NCBI GenBank assembly: GCA_041737175.1 | Contig: JBGSSF010000002.1 | Coordinates: forward strand, 1 to 64,000 | DNA length: 64,000 nucleotides | Source of the DNA: UBA5072 sp041737175 | GTDB lineage: Bacteria > Bacteroidota > Bacteroidia > Bacteroidales > UBA10428 | Direction: 5' to 3' | Part shown: positions 41,521-52,100 of the stretch, one piece after another | Numbering within the stretch: position 1 is the stretch's first letter | Layout of the letters: every line of letters begins with the position of its first letter | Program-made: the position numbers and the translations under genes | Notes under the pieces: generated by a model | What the model was told of the DNA's origin: nothing | What the model saw: the letters and a program-made list of their open reading frames with translations, nothing else | Databases searched by the model: none

Positions 41521-41563
41521 GTAGATTGAAGATTTAAGATTTAAGATTGAAGATTAAAGATTG
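41521..41563 (+). repeat. Short word array (AAGATTG/AAGATTT)
   Basis: Five or six 7-base words GTAGATTG, AAGATTT, AAGATTG and AAGATTA immediately upstream of the pcm start. No mirrored arm; no matching 4HB gene in the window. Confidence 0.7.
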
Positions 41564-41743
41564 CTACACTAAAATTATCAAATCTGTAAGGTAAAATCAA
41601 GAAAAATAGGGAGATTATGCGGTTATCCTTACGGCATTGTTAATATTATCTTGGTAAGTTCGTTACAAACTGTTTAAAAATGATTTATATTTAAATTGTT
41701 AGTAACAAAACGATTACAGGAGGTGTTTACAATCGGGATCAAA

Positions 41744-43681
41744 ATGATGAAAACCGCTTTGTTTATATGGCTTTGTATTACCGGAATATCCCTGTCGGCG
41801 CAGACTTCTTCGAAAAATAATGAAATGAAGCTCGATGTGGATTATTACCTGATGCTGAAGGAATATGACAAGGCACTTGACCTTTGTCTGAAAATACTTA
41901 AAACAGAGCCTGAGAACGCCGATATAAAACACTCCATTGGGATTTGTTACCTGAATTCTGAGAATGATAAGGTGAAAGCGATTCCCTATCTTGAAGAAGC
42001 GGTGCAGAAGATATCGGCGAATTACAATCCCAACTCGCTGAAAGAGGAAAACACCTCGTTTGAATCCTATTTCACGCTGGGTAGTGCCTATCGGGTGAAT
42101 AATGAACTCGATAAGGCCATTGATGCCTACAATAAATTCAAGGAGTATCTCGACAAGGGTGACGATTACAACAGGCAGGTGGCCGATCAGTATATCAGAA
42201 ACTGCAACCTGGCCAAGGAGATGCAGGCGTTTCCCGTAGGATTCAATGCTGTTAACCTGGGCGACAAGATCAACGACGCCCGGCCTAATTTCAACGCCGT
42301 GGTGTCGGCCGATGGTAAAACCCTGGCGTATACTTCTCCGGGCAAGCAAGGGTATGAGATCTGGATATCAACACATGCCGATAGCGGCTGGACGGCCTCC
42401 AAAAATATCACTACGGTCCTGGGCACAGGGAACTTTATGAAAACCTGCGACCTGTCGTCCGACGGGCTCACCATGCTGCTTGCGCTGGATGATCCTGTGA
42501 ATTCGGACATTTACATAAGCCATTTCAGCAAAGGCAGGTGGTCGAAAGTTGAACCACTGGGTAAGACAATCAACAGCAATTTGCAGGAGACACATGCAAG
42601 TTTTTCACCTGACAACAATACGCTGTATTTCACAAGTAACCGGAAAGGAGGGGAGGGTGATCTGGATATTTACAAGTCGGTCATGACCTCCAAAGGGGAA
42701 TGGGGTAAGCCGGTGAACCTGGGCCCCGGTGTGAATACTCCTTTTAATGAGGAGACCCCTTTTGTTTCCGATGACGGACAGGTTTTATTCTTTAGTTCGG
42801 AAGGCCACGAGGGCATCGGCGGATATGATGTTTTCAGTTATTCCCTGGGTGTCTCAGGAGGCGCTGTGAATCTTGGTTACCCGGTAAACACCACTGACAA
42901 TAATCTGTTTTACTTTCCGGTTGGAGACGGCACCTCTGCGTATTATTCCTTTGTTGGGCCGGATTCTTACGGGGGAAGGGATGTGTATGCGGTGATGTGG
43001 TTTGAGGAAGAAAGACAAAGAGAAGAGGAGATGGGGAGAGTGGGAGAAGAAGAAGCAGCAGTAGCAGTAGCAGTGGCTGTTGAAAAAATAGCAGAAGAAG
43101 AAGCAGCAGCAGCAGCGGCAGTAGCAGTTGAAGAAGAAGCAGCAGTAGCAGCGGCAGTAGCAGTAGAAGAAATAGCAGAAACTATTCCCGAACCTGCTCC
43201 TGCTCCTGCCGCTGCTCCTGCTCCTGCTGCTGCCGCTGCCCCTGCCGCTGCTCCTGCTGCCTACTCTATCCAAATCATGGCCCTGAGAAAGCCTGTTGAC
43301 CTGGATCACTTTACCGGAGTGCCCGATTTGAGGGTTGTTTACAGCAGCGACCGGTGGTACAGGTATACCGTAGGAACGACAACCCGGGAACAGGAAGCCG
43401 CGATGACACTGGAAAACATGATCAGTAAAGGATATCTCGACGCTTTCATACGAAACAGGAATCCGGATCCCCGCTATACCATTCAGATATTTGCCGTACC
43501 CGGACCGGTGGTTGATTTGTCGAAATTCAGCGATATCATGGAAATCACTGTGAAAAAGGGAGAGGATAATTTCTGCAGGTACACCACGGGTGAATTCAGG
43601 AGTGAGGAAGAGGCTGCCGGAATGCTGGAAAGCGTCAAAAAAATGGGCTACAGCAGCGCATTTATCAGGAGCGCGGAGTAA
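41744..43681 (+). CDS. TPR/PD40 beta-propeller protein with two C-terminal SPOR domains
   Basis: About 645 residues from MMKTALF-type starts at 41744/41747. Signal peptide (LFIWLCITGISLSAQ), TPR-like helices (about 25-160: YDKALDLCLKIL, NELDKAIDAYNKF), then WD40-like PD40 repeats (LAYTSPGKQGYEIWIS, LYFTSNRKGGEGDLDIYKS, LFFSSEGHEGIGGYDVFSYS), an Ala/Glu/Val then Ala/Pro-rich linker (about 425-505), and two SPOR domains (YSIQIMALRKPVDL and YTIQIFAVPGPVVDL). Layout resembles the periplasmic half of PorE/OmpA-type T9SS or gliding-associated proteins, but the OmpA domain is replaced by SPOR. A periplasmic peptidoglycan-binding role is likely. Confidence 0.8.
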   Translation: MMKTALFIWLCITGISLSAQTSSKNNEMKLDVDYYLMLKEYDKALDLCLKILKTEPENADIKHSIGICYLNSENDKVKAIPYLEEAVQKISANYNPNSLKEENTSFESYFTLGSAYRVNNELDKAIDAYNKFKEYLDKGDDYNRQVADQYIRNCNLAKEMQAFPVGFNAVNLGDKINDARPNFNAVVSADGKTLAYTSPGKQGYEIWISTHADSGWTASKNITTVLGTGNFMKTCDLSSDGLTMLLALDDPVNSDIYISHFSKGRWSKVEPLGKTINSNLQETHASFSPDNNTLYFTSNRKGGEGDLDIYKSVMTSKGEWGKPVNLGPGVNTPFNEETPFVSDDGQVLFFSSEGHEGIGGYDVFSYSLGVSGGAVNLGYPVNTTDNNLFYFPVGDGTSAYYSFVGPDSYGGRDVYAVMWFEEERQREEEMGRVGEEEAAVAVAVAVEKIAEEEAAAAAAVAVEEEAAVAAAVAVEEIAETIPEPAPAPAAAPAPAAAAAPAAAPAAYSIQIMALRKPVDLDHFTGVPDLRVVYSSDRWYRYTVGTTTREQEAAMTLENMISKGYLDAFIRNRNPDPRYTIQIFAVPGPVVDLSKFSDIMEITVKKGEDNFCRYTTGEFRSEEEAAGMLESVKKMGYSSAFIRSAE

Positions 43682-43751
43682 TCTGTAAATTTATGGACTT
43701 TTTCGATCGGTGAGGTGGTATGGCTGATGTTAACAGCTTCCAATCCGATTT

Positions 43752-44288
43752 TCAATGTATTGAGATCCCTATTCTGCATGAAAACCGGTTTAGTTTCATT
43801 TTTCTTTCATATTCACCCACCCACCAGTCTTCCAAATCGTAGTTCAGTTCGTTATAGCGGTACCCAATGGCTATCACAACTGAGGAACAGCCGTTCACCG
43901 GTATGATCAGGCCGGTTTCCAATCCGGCAAGCACACCTCCCTTTGCTTTCTGAATGCCTTCGGTACCGGGTTTCTCGAGCGAAACCGAGTATCCTCCCAG
44001 GCCGGCAAAAAAGAAAGAACACCGGTTGGCGGGTACGAACAATTTCAGATTCAGGGCCACGGGCATGAGATTTTCATTCAATTGCTCGATACCCATCATG
44101 ATTCCGGGTGCCAGCGTTTTATTGAAACGGTAATTGTGTTCCATGATGACACTCAGCGGGGCCGGATTTTTATCGGAGGAAGTTCCCGCCAGTATGCCGA
44201 AGGTTGTGAAGTTCATGTATCCGGCATTCTGGGCAGAGGATGTCAGCATCAGCAGCAGGGCCGGGAAGAAAACAAGCAGTCTTTTCAT
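43752..44288 (-). CDS. Putative outer-membrane beta-barrel protein
   Basis: 178 residues from MKRLLVFFPALLL (44288); signal peptide ending LTSSAQ. The rest alternates short hydrophobic and polar stretches with aromatic girdles (PLSVIMEHNYRFNKTLAPGI, CSFFFAGLGGYSVSL, SSVVIAIGYRYNELNYDLEDWW), as in small outer-membrane barrels of the PF13505-like type. No specific family recognised. Located between the SPOR gene and the LVIVD gene, divergent from the latter. Confidence 0.65.
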   Translation of the reverse strand: MKRLLVFFPALLLMLTSSAQNAGYMNFTTFGILAGTSSDKNPAPLSVIMEHNYRFNKTLAPGIMMGIEQLNENLMPVALNLKLFVPANRCSFFFAGLGGYSVSLEKPGTEGIQKAKGGVLAGLETGLIIPVNGCSSVVIAIGYRYNELNYDLEDWWVGEYERKMKLNRFSCRIGISIH

Positions 44289-44414
44289 GGTGATGACTTT
44301 TGTAAGGGTTGCCATTGCAAGATGTTATTTCGGGATTGAAAGTTGCGTAAAAATTTTGAATACGCAACCTTTCGGCCTTTTTATCCATCCTGTAAGAAAC
44401 CAAAATTAAACCAC

Positions 44415-45704
44415 ATGAAAACCTACCTGAGATTACTCATCCTGATGATTATTCCGGTTACAATGATCTCCTGCAAGGATAAAATTGAGGAGACCTTTTT
44501 GGTGAATGAACCTGTATACCTCGCCTATGAAGATCTCCGCAGTTCCCTGAAAGTTGCGGAAGGCCAGGAAATCGTGCATCCCGGCAAGATCTATTTTAAA
44601 GACAACTACATTTTTGTGAATGAATACCAGAAAGGGATCCATGTGATCAACAACAGCAATCCCGAAGCCCCTGAAATTGTCAGGTTTATCGAAATACCGG
44701 GGAATGTTGACCTGGCAGTGAAGGATGATATCCTTTATGCCGACAGCTACATTGACCTGGTAGCTATTGATATCAGCGATATGAACAACATTCAGGAAGT
44801 TAAACGCATAGCCGATGCGTTTCCCTATATGATCCCTGTTTGTGAAGACGGCGTGGCGGAATTTGTGGATGAGCGTCTGGGGGTAGTCACCGGATGGAAG
44901 ACCACGGAACGCGTGATGACCGCTGAAGAAGTCAATACCAACTACCGGGTATACCCGGTATGGAGGGAGGACATGGTATTTCTCAACAGTTACAGCGCCT
45001 CAGCAGGCAGCACCGGGAAAACGAACACGGGAACAGGCGGTTCACTGGCCAGGTTCACGGTATATGACAACTACCTGTATACTGTGGACAGCTATATGCT
45101 GCGACTTTTCAATATTTCCGAGTCAGATAATCCCTTGCCGGAAAAGGAATTGTATGTCGGCTGGAACATAGAGACCCTATTCCCCTATGAACAGAAACTG
45201 TTCCTGGGGAGCACCACCGGCATGTACATTTACAGTCTTTCCGATCCCTCCAATCCCGAGTATATTTCTATCTTCTGGCATGCCAGCAGCTGTGATCCCG
45301 TTGTAGTTGAAGGGAATCTTGCCTATGTTACCCTGCGGGCAGGCAACCTGTGCGGTGATAATCTCAGCCAGCTCGATGTCATTGACATTTCGGATATCTA
45401 TACTCCGAAGCTGCTGAAAGAATATCCCATGGAAGAACCATACGGACTGGGGATCGATGACAACATTCTTTTTGTATGTGACGGAGATGCCGGACTTAAA
45501 GTGTACGATGCTACCAATCCTCTGCTGATCGACCAGAGGAAAATTGCGCAGTATGGCGATATCAACGCCTGGGATGTGATACCGGCGGGGGACGTACTGA
45601 TCATGATCGGTACCGACGGATTGTACCAGTATGATTATACCGATCCGGAAGATATCAGGGAACTGAGCGTAATTCCGATAGAGAATTTAAGACATGGGTT
45701 TTAA
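44415..45704 (+). CDS. LVIVD-repeat beta-propeller lipoprotein
   Basis: 429 residues from MKTYLRLLILM (44415). Lipobox TMISC gives a lipid anchor. Repeated segments of the LVIVD/beta-propeller type are visible: GIHVINNSNPEAPEIVRFIEIPG, DLVAIDISDMNNIQEVKRI, LFNISESDNPLPEKELYVG, MYIYSLSDPSNPEYISIF and LKVYDATNPLLIDQRKIAQ (each shown in part). A surface-exposed propeller of unknown ligand. The next gene (GSCFA) is convergent, with its stop seven bases away. Confidence 0.85.
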   Translation: MKTYLRLLILMIIPVTMISCKDKIEETFLVNEPVYLAYEDLRSSLKVAEGQEIVHPGKIYFKDNYIFVNEYQKGIHVINNSNPEAPEIVRFIEIPGNVDLAVKDDILYADSYIDLVAIDISDMNNIQEVKRIADAFPYMIPVCEDGVAEFVDERLGVVTGWKTTERVMTAEEVNTNYRVYPVWREDMVFLNSYSASAGSTGKTNTGTGGSLARFTVYDNYLYTVDSYMLRLFNISESDNPLPEKELYVGWNIETLFPYEQKLFLGSTTGMYIYSLSDPSNPEYISIFWHASSCDPVVVEGNLAYVTLRAGNLCGDNLSQLDVIDISDIYTPKLLKEYPMEEPYGLGIDDNILFVCDGDAGLKVYDATNPLLIDQRKIAQYGDINAWDVIPAGDVLIMIGTDGLYQYDYTDPEDIRELSVIPIENLRHGF

Positions 45705-45711
45705 CAAGATA

Positions 45712-46689
45712 TTACAGTTGCAATAAAGCAATTTCGTTACTGAAATCAAGGAAAGGGTACATGGCGGTAAGGTGTTCGATCTGTTGAAGGGTATTGTGCT
45801 TGAATTGTTTATGGTTAGTTGATTCAGCGTGTAGTGGCCGGTGACCGGCAGCCTTCATAACGGCTGTCACATCGGCCATGATTTTTTGAGACACTTTGTC
45901 AATCCATGTTTCTGTAAACCTTTCCCAGATATACCGGCTGGCCTGTTCGGACGGATGGAGCATATCGGCGGCATAGAACCTGTAATCACGCAATTCATCC
46001 ATGAATATTTCATAGGCCGGGAAGTAATGGGCACGGTCATACTTTTTCAGGATCTCATGCATGCTGTAATGGAGGATGGATTTGCTCAGCTGGTTGCTTT
46101 CCGCTCCGTCGGACCAATGTCTTACAGGGCTCAGGGTGAAGATCACCTGTATGGCGGGATTCATTTGCCGGAGCTCGTACATGGCAACATCGCAACTTTG
46201 GATGATTTCGGCGGGTTCTGCAAGCCTTGATGTAAAAGAAACCGAAGGTATCTTGTGGCAGTTGGCCACAATCAGACCTGATTCTTTCAGCTGGTAGATC
46301 CGGGAAGTGCCAAAAGTGAGCAGCAGGAAGTCAGATTGCTTCAGCCAGTCCGAGGCTGTTTTTAGCGAATCATTCATGGCGGAAAGGCATGCATCGGCGT
46401 CGGGGTGGGCAAAACCGGTATAATGGCTGAAGCTGAACCAAAGGCCGTCGTTGTAATGCAGATCATCGCTGGTAAATGCGTGTCCCGAGATCAGGCGCCG
46501 CAGGTTGTCCATCACAGAAAAAGGATTAAACAGGGTACCGAACGGATTTAAAAGAACCGGGAATTTATGGCCGGCCATGATTTTTCCGATGGTGTCGGAG
46601 AAGCAGGAACCCATCCAAAGGCTTTTTGCCTTATAGCCCATCTTCCCCGCAGGTTCAGCAATGTCAACCCGTGTGCGGAATTTATCCAT
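45712..46689 (-). CDS. GSCFA domain protein
   Basis: 325 residues. The family is named after its N-terminal motif, visible as LWMGSCFSDTIGKIM (about residues 25-39), followed by NPFGTLFNPFSV. It resembles SGNH/GDSL-type hydrolases, with later blocks LLTFGTSRIYQL and FTLSPVRHW, but the substrate is unknown. The next gene upstream, an alpha/beta hydrolase, ends six bases from its start, so the two probably form an operon. Confidence 0.88.
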   Translation of the reverse strand: MDKFRTRVDIAEPAGKMGYKAKSLWMGSCFSDTIGKIMAGHKFPVLLNPFGTLFNPFSVMDNLRRLISGHAFTSDDLHYNDGLWFSFSHYTGFAHPDADACLSAMNDSLKTASDWLKQSDFLLLTFGTSRIYQLKESGLIVANCHKIPSVSFTSRLAEPAEIIQSCDVAMYELRQMNPAIQVIFTLSPVRHWSDGAESNQLSKSILHYSMHEILKKYDRAHYFPAYEIFMDELRDYRFYAADMLHPSEQASRYIWERFTETWIDKVSQKIMADVTAVMKAAGHRPLHAESTNHKQFKHNTLQQIEHLTAMYPFLDFSNEIALLQL

Positions 46690-46695
46690 GATCCG

Positions 46696-47538
46696 TCAGG
46701 ATTTTTCTGAAAACCGGTTGTTCAGCCAATTCAACACAAAATCAAAAACTTCCTGTTCCAGGATGTCATTGTGCAATTCATGGTAAGCGCCGGGCCATTC
46801 TTTATAGGTGGTGCGGTTCCCGGCATTCATAACAAAATTCCGGGTAAGTTTGACGGAGGTGATGCGGTCATCGGTGCCGTGCATCACCAGCAGGGGAACA
46901 TTGATTTTGTAAATGCTCCGGGATGCTTTGAGGCCGGAGTCTTCTATCTCGAAATAAAGACGGGGCAGGATGGAATTGTGCACGAGCGGATCCCTGAGAT
47001 AAGCGTCCACCACTTCCCTTTTGCGGGACAGCCCTTCAGCTTCCAGCTCGGAGCGAACCAGGAGTCCCGGCAGGACATACCTCATGGTTTGCGCCATGAT
47101 CTTTTTGAATACGGGTAATCCGGAAGCGAGTGAAAACCAGGGTGATGTAATCACACCTGCCTCCGGCAGCAGAACTCCGTTGATCAGGTAGTTGGCAACA
47201 ATGTTGCCTCCGAGGCTGTGTCCGTAAAGGACATGCGGAACACCTTCAAACAGGTCTATTGCCTTCCGGTTCATAACCTCAACATCCTTCAGATAACTTT
47301 TAAATCCCGGGGCGTATCCTCTCCGGCCTCCGGAACGTCCATGACCCCTGAGATCAACGGCAATCACGCCATAACCGTTTTCGGTAAAGCGAGTAGCCCA
47401 TTTCTCATACCTGCCGCTGTGATCCTTAAAGCCATGTACCAGGTTAATGACTGCACGCGGTTTTCCGTCAGGTGTCCAGCTTTGGCCGAACAACGGAAGC
47501 AGATCATAGGATTCCCAGCTATATTCTCGATGCACCAT
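46696..47538 (-). CDS. Alpha/beta hydrolase (monoacylglycerol lipase-like)
   Basis: 280 residues, serine aminopeptidase S33/Hydrolase_4 type. Blocks: NLVHGFKDHSGRYEKWA (oxyanion region), GVIAVDLRGHGRSGG, the nucleophile in LYGHSLGGNIVANYL, Asp in VMHGTDDRIT and His in YHELHNDI. All three catalytic residues are present. Likely releases fatty acids from monoglycerides or lysophospholipids. Probably co-transcribed with the upstream acyltransferase gene (15-base gap) and the GSCFA gene, which suggests a lipid-related unit. Confidence 0.88.
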   Translation of the reverse strand: MVHREYSWESYDLLPLFGQSWTPDGKPRAVINLVHGFKDHSGRYEKWATRFTENGYGVIAVDLRGHGRSGGRRGYAPGFKSYLKDVEVMNRKAIDLFEGVPHVLYGHSLGGNIVANYLINGVLLPEAGVITSPWFSLASGLPVFKKIMAQTMRYVLPGLLVRSELEAEGLSRKREVVDAYLRDPLVHNSILPRLYFEIEDSGLKASRSIYKINVPLLVMHGTDDRITSVKLTRNFVMNAGNRTTYKEWPGAYHELHNDILEQEVFDFVLNWLNNRFSEKS

Positions 47539-47553
47539 GAATAGTCAGGCTAA

Positions 47554-48492
47554 TTAATTACCGGAATCCCGGTTATAGGTTTTGATGTGCCTTTCGATCT
47601 TTTCGACATACATGTCATTCAACGTCACCATAATGGCAGTTTCCTCAACATCGCCGAACGAATAATTCATGGCCGTGCCAAAGACTTTCATGGTTGGGGA
47701 AAGGTTCATGTATGCATTGATCAGGGGAGGTATGGTTTCACCCCTGGCCCTGACATTTTGCGATAGCAGCCTGTAATCTTCCTGGTAATTGTTTCCGCAA
47801 AGGATGGATTCGATCAGTTTGATATCCGTGGCAAATTTCAGCGGTTCAAAAGGTTTTACAAGATTATCCCGGTCGGGAAAATATTTATTCATGAAATAGA
47901 GAATCAGGTCGCGGGCTGCGGTATTGAAAGTCGTATACATGGTGACTTTTCCGAAGAAGTACTTTACATCGGGATACCTCATCCATATAGCTCCCAGTCC
48001 ATCCCACAGGTTGTCCATGGCATAAAGTCCCTTGCCTTTCCGGTTGGTCACCTGGTAGGATGGCTGCACAAATGATCGTCCCAGCTCAATCATATGCGGC
48101 ATGTACTCTTCCCTGAATTTTTTGGAGAATCTGAACAATCTTGCCGTGGCAAGATTGCAATTGCCGTCATTATCCTCTCCCAATTCAGAGCAGGCGATAT
48201 ACCGGTAACCTCCAAGGATCTCCTTTTCAGCAGGGTCCCATACGATCAATTGCTTGTAAGGGTTGGGCATGGTATCATATGTGTCGATATCCACTTCCTT
48301 GCCTGTTCCTCCGCCGGCCACCCTGAAGGAGATCTCCCTGAGCCGGCCGATCTCGGTCATGATGTTCGGGGAGTCATGATGGGTTACCACATAAAGCAGG
48401 TTGTTGCCGTTGTTGGTGTTTCGCAACAGTTTCTCTTCTGTCAGTTCCGCTTCAAGGAGTTCACGATCAACCGCGGGTATGATTGGTTTCAT
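47554..48492 (-). CDS. GNAT-fold N-acyltransferase (OlsB/GlsB-like)
   Basis: 312 residues. The acyl-ACP N-acyltransferase pattern is visible: LREISFRVAGGGTGKEVDIDTYD, IVWDPAEKEILGGYRYI, FVQPSYQVTNRKGKGLYAMD (shown in pieces) and FFGKVTMYTTF. Relatives make N-acylated amino lipids (ornithine lipids via OlsB; glycine lipids via GlsB in Bacteroides). Whether this gene makes an amino lipid is an inference; the partner O-acyltransferase is not in the window. It precedes the lipase-like and GSCFA genes in a likely operon. Confidence 0.75.
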   Translation of the reverse strand: MKPIIPAVDRELLEAELTEEKLLRNTNNGNNLLYVVTHHDSPNIMTEIGRLREISFRVAGGGTGKEVDIDTYDTMPNPYKQLIVWDPAEKEILGGYRYIACSELGEDNDGNCNLATARLFRFSKKFREEYMPHMIELGRSFVQPSYQVTNRKGKGLYAMDNLWDGLGAIWMRYPDVKYFFGKVTMYTTFNTAARDLILYFMNKYFPDRDNLVKPFEPLKFATDIKLIESILCGNNYQEDYRLLSQNVRARGETIPPLINAYMNLSPTMKVFGTAMNYSFGDVEETAIMVTLNDMYVEKIERHIKTYNRDSGN

Positions 48493-48521
48493 ACGTATAA
48501 AATAAGTTCATTAAATGAAAA

Positions 48522-48902
48522 TCAGGCATTGATCATGGATGCGTAGGCTTTTGCATCCATCAGGTCGCTCACCTGGGCGGGATCATCCACTTCCATTTTG
48601 ATGAGCCAGCCTGCTCCATAGGGGTCCATGTTGATCACTTCCGGTGACGCATTGATTTTGCTGTTGATCTCCAAAACCTTGCCGGATAAGGGTATAAACA
48701 GATCAGAGACTGTTTTGACCGCCTCAATGGAGCCAAATGTGCTTCCTTTCTCAAGATGGCTGCCTAAGGTTTCAATTTCAACAAATACGATATCCCCCAG
48801 TTCCCCCTGGGCGAAATCGGTGATGCCGACAAGGGCTGTGTTGCCGTTGATCTTGATCCATTCATGATCGCTTGTGTAGTGTAAATCGGAAGGAATGTTC
48901 AT
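48522..48902 (-). CDS. gcvH: Glycine cleavage system H protein
   Basis: 126 residues, normal length. The lipoylated lysine is K63 in GSIEAVKTVSDLF, preceded by LGDIVFVEIETLGSHLEKG and followed by GKVLEINSKINASPEVIN. It carries the aminomethyl arm between the P, T and L proteins; those genes are not nearby. It is followed 29 bases later by the acyltransferase gene in the same direction. Confidence 0.96.
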   Translation of the reverse strand: MNIPSDLHYTSDHEWIKINGNTALVGITDFAQGELGDIVFVEIETLGSHLEKGSTFGSIEAVKTVSDLFIPLSGKVLEINSKINASPEVINMDPYGAGWLIKMEVDDPAQVSDLMDAKAYASMINA

Positions 48903-48953
48903 GGAGGTAATGGTTAATTATGAATTATGAATTGTAAATGGTTGTTCAAATTT

Positions 48954-49024
48954 GCTTCGACTACGCTCAGCATGACATTGAATTGCTCAATGTGACACAC
49001 CAGTCACCCTGAGCGGAGTCGAAG
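48954..49024. repeat. CTTCGACTACGCTCAG palindrome, copy 4
   Basis: Arms CTTCGACTACGCTCAG (48954-48969) and CTGAGCGGAGTCGAAG (49009-49024) with one mismatch; the loop contains its own small inverted repeat (TTGAATTGCTCAA). It lies between gcvH and the end of sprA. A few AATTATG words at 48912-48940 precede it. The rest of the 200-base gap is AT-rich with no gene. Confidence 0.9.
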
Positions 49025-49102
49025 GGCCCTCAGCAAAACAAATAAAATCCGTATAAAAGTAATGATATTTCCTGAGAGGAAATATTTCTTTTCATGTGAA
49101 AT

Positions 49103-52100
49103 TTACTGCGAAAGGGTGAAACGCAGGCTGAATCCTATGTTTGAATCCACCCGGAGGAACGAACGCGAAGTATGGGGCTTATTCAGGGTACGGTCAAAGA
49201 AGAACTGCAGGTTGAACCGGGGGGACAGCAGGTAATCAGCAGTAAACATAACCTTGAATATCCTGTCACCTGTAGTGATCTGGTCGCTTTCATCGTCTTC
49301 CGTCTGGGCAAGATACCGGATAATGGTTTTATTATCCCGCACGGAAAGGTCGAATTTCAAATTCAGGTCGCTTTTATAAGCCTTTTCGCCCAATTTGATG
49401 GGAACTTCCTTAAACCTGTAACCTGCACCGATGATCAGCTCGTTGTTCAGGCTCTCCGTGAGCTGATTGTTCGCCATGCTCAGCACCAGAATGCGTGATT
49501 TCCTGAATTCAGCGCGGGTAATGAGACTGTTCACCCAGTTGGCGTCAAAACCGATCAGGGGATTCATATCTTCCCGGATGGACACTGTGCTGAGCTGAAG
49601 CTCGGGTATAAAGTTATCCTGGTAATCCCGGATATAGCCTAAACCGTCCCGGTCGTCTTTCTCATACAGGAAGTTGGTGGTGAATGAATTAACGCTGTAA
49701 ACCGATCGGTAGGAATGTATGATGTTGATGGATTTGATGTATTGCTTTACCCAGTCGAGTTTAGAAAGGCCGTCGAAGGTAAGCCGCCAGTTGGGAAGTA
49801 TGCTGAGGTATCCGGGAAAGGGTTCCAGGACTGTCCGGCGGGGATCCTTTCCCGTGTAAGCCGACAGGAATGCGGGGATAATAACTTCGGGGGAAGTGGA
49901 TCCGTAACCATCGGTATAGCCCGGTTCAATGGTGCGCTGTATGGTTCCCTGGTAATTGTAACCGTTGTTGTTCAGCCGGTTGGCGTACAGCCGTTGTGAT
50001 ATGGTCTGCCGGTAGCTTTTAAAGCGTTCAAAAGAGGCTGACCGGAAACCGTTATCACTTTTGAGCTTTTCAAAGGCTGATCCGATGGTGATGACAGTGA
50101 TGGAAAAGCCGCCGTTGATCATCCGGTTGTTGAAATAAAAACCGTTGTCGGTTTCAACAGAATCATAGTAATGGAAGTATTCGCTTGTAAAGTCGGTATA
50201 GGTTCGAGTACCTGTGAGTTCAATCCGGAATCCCTTAAAGGGTTCAAAAGTTCCTTTGATGTTGAGGTTCTCGGTTTTTGACATCGTATACGGATTGGTG
50301 AAGGCTTCGTTCCTGGTAAGCCATCCGTTGGATGCGGCATCTTTGATAAATTGCCTGTCCTGAACTCCCAGCAGGAATGGCAGACCCGGAGCGCCCTTAT
50401 AGGTGTCGCCCGTGTTGAATCCCGCCACATTGGGTGTGGGCAGGAAACCCATGACCGTGGTGCCACCCGACAGGGAATAGGAAACGGTAATATTTTTCAG
50501 TCCGGTGAGGAACCGCAGGGAGTTTTCGGCAAGGAACACCATTGGATTTTCACCGGCGGCAACCTGGCCCTCTACTTCCACCAGGAGTCCGGAATAGTTT
50601 GTATCGGCCACAATGCTGATCCGGTTTTCATCGAGGACAGCATAGTCCACTTTGATTTCCTGTCCCTCTTTATCGGTGACCTTCACCGTGATCTTTTCGG
50701 TTTTCAGCTTATGGGAAATGTTTCTCGGGGTTTTGGTGCGCAGGAAGAAGTTCTCGCGACTGTAGGAAACGGACTTCATACGTGCTTCGGCCTCGGGCTT
50801 TTTTGTCCCGGAATACTTGGACTCGATTTTTTTGAGGTATTTCGACTTACTGTAAAGCCCTGTGAGGTTGAAGGTTGAATTGGCCTGGATGGTATTGGAG
50901 TTTGTGATCGTATTGCCGAGTGACCGGGAGCCCTGGTAAACAGGTCCCTCATTCCACTGATAGGTTGAGTTGTACCGGAGTGAAAGCGAAGTCCAGCTCA
51001 GGACCGGGAATTTGCTCAGCGGAAGGCTATAGGTAGTGTTGAAACTATGCTGGTAATTGATCGAACGTCCTCCGTTGAGGATGCTGTTCCAGACCGACCG
51101 GGACCATTCCCTGTTGTTCCCTTTGCGGAAGAGGTCGTAGGCACCGGGAGTCTCATCAATACGGGATTGATTGTTGATCATCAGGTCGAATTTCAGCGAT
51201 CGGGTAAGGTCCCAGTTGAGTTCATAACCCCGATTCCATACAAAATCCTTGCTCACCGTGGAATCGAGAAGAATATCACGGTCATCGTAAATATTACGCA
51301 TTTTGATTTCATTGTATCTGCGGTCGAAGTCAGTGCGGAATGCCAAGCGGCTGGGGAGCGGTGAAATATTGAAATCTTTGATGAAACGCAGGTAGGGCGA
51401 TTTAAGACCCTTGCTGTTTTTGAAGGGAGTAAAGATCTTAGGCCGGGCATTGTAAATATAATTGAAGGCAAGTCCATACTGAATGGTATTGTTTCGTTCC
51501 ACTTCATAGCTGTGCGCCTGGGTTTCGGAATAACCGGCAGTAACTGAAAAGTTGGAGGGCGAGAGCAGGCGGAATTTTTCGAATTCGCGGTTCACCCTTA
51601 CATTGGTAAGGTTTATGCTGTTCCGTTGGATGACATCCTGGGAAACTTCCTTGATCTCACGTCGTTCCTCTCGGGTGGAGGCTTCGTTGATAACATCCCT
51701 GAGCAGCCGGTCAGGTTCTTTCGGAGAGTATTCGGGAGTTACTGTGATTTTGGAAACGCCGACATACAGGGGCACGGATACCTTGGATTTTTCCGGAAGG
51801 AGTTTTCCCAGCTCAATATTGGAGGAAACATCAATCTGGTTGGTTTCCTCTTTGTTCCTGTCGTCCACTTTTTGTTCAATGCTTCCGAATCCCGGTTTGG
51901 AGGTGCTTCCGGCTACCGACAGGATACCCAGGTCAGCCAGCCGCACCTGCGCGCGGGCGTTGGCCGCCCAGCCTCCCTTGTTGTTAAAATCGGTGAGTCG
52001 CAACTCATTGAACCAGATCTCAGCGGATTTGGACAATCCATCGTTCGGATAGACATTGTCATCATCACCTGCATTGCGGACTCCGATCAGTATGGTCCTG

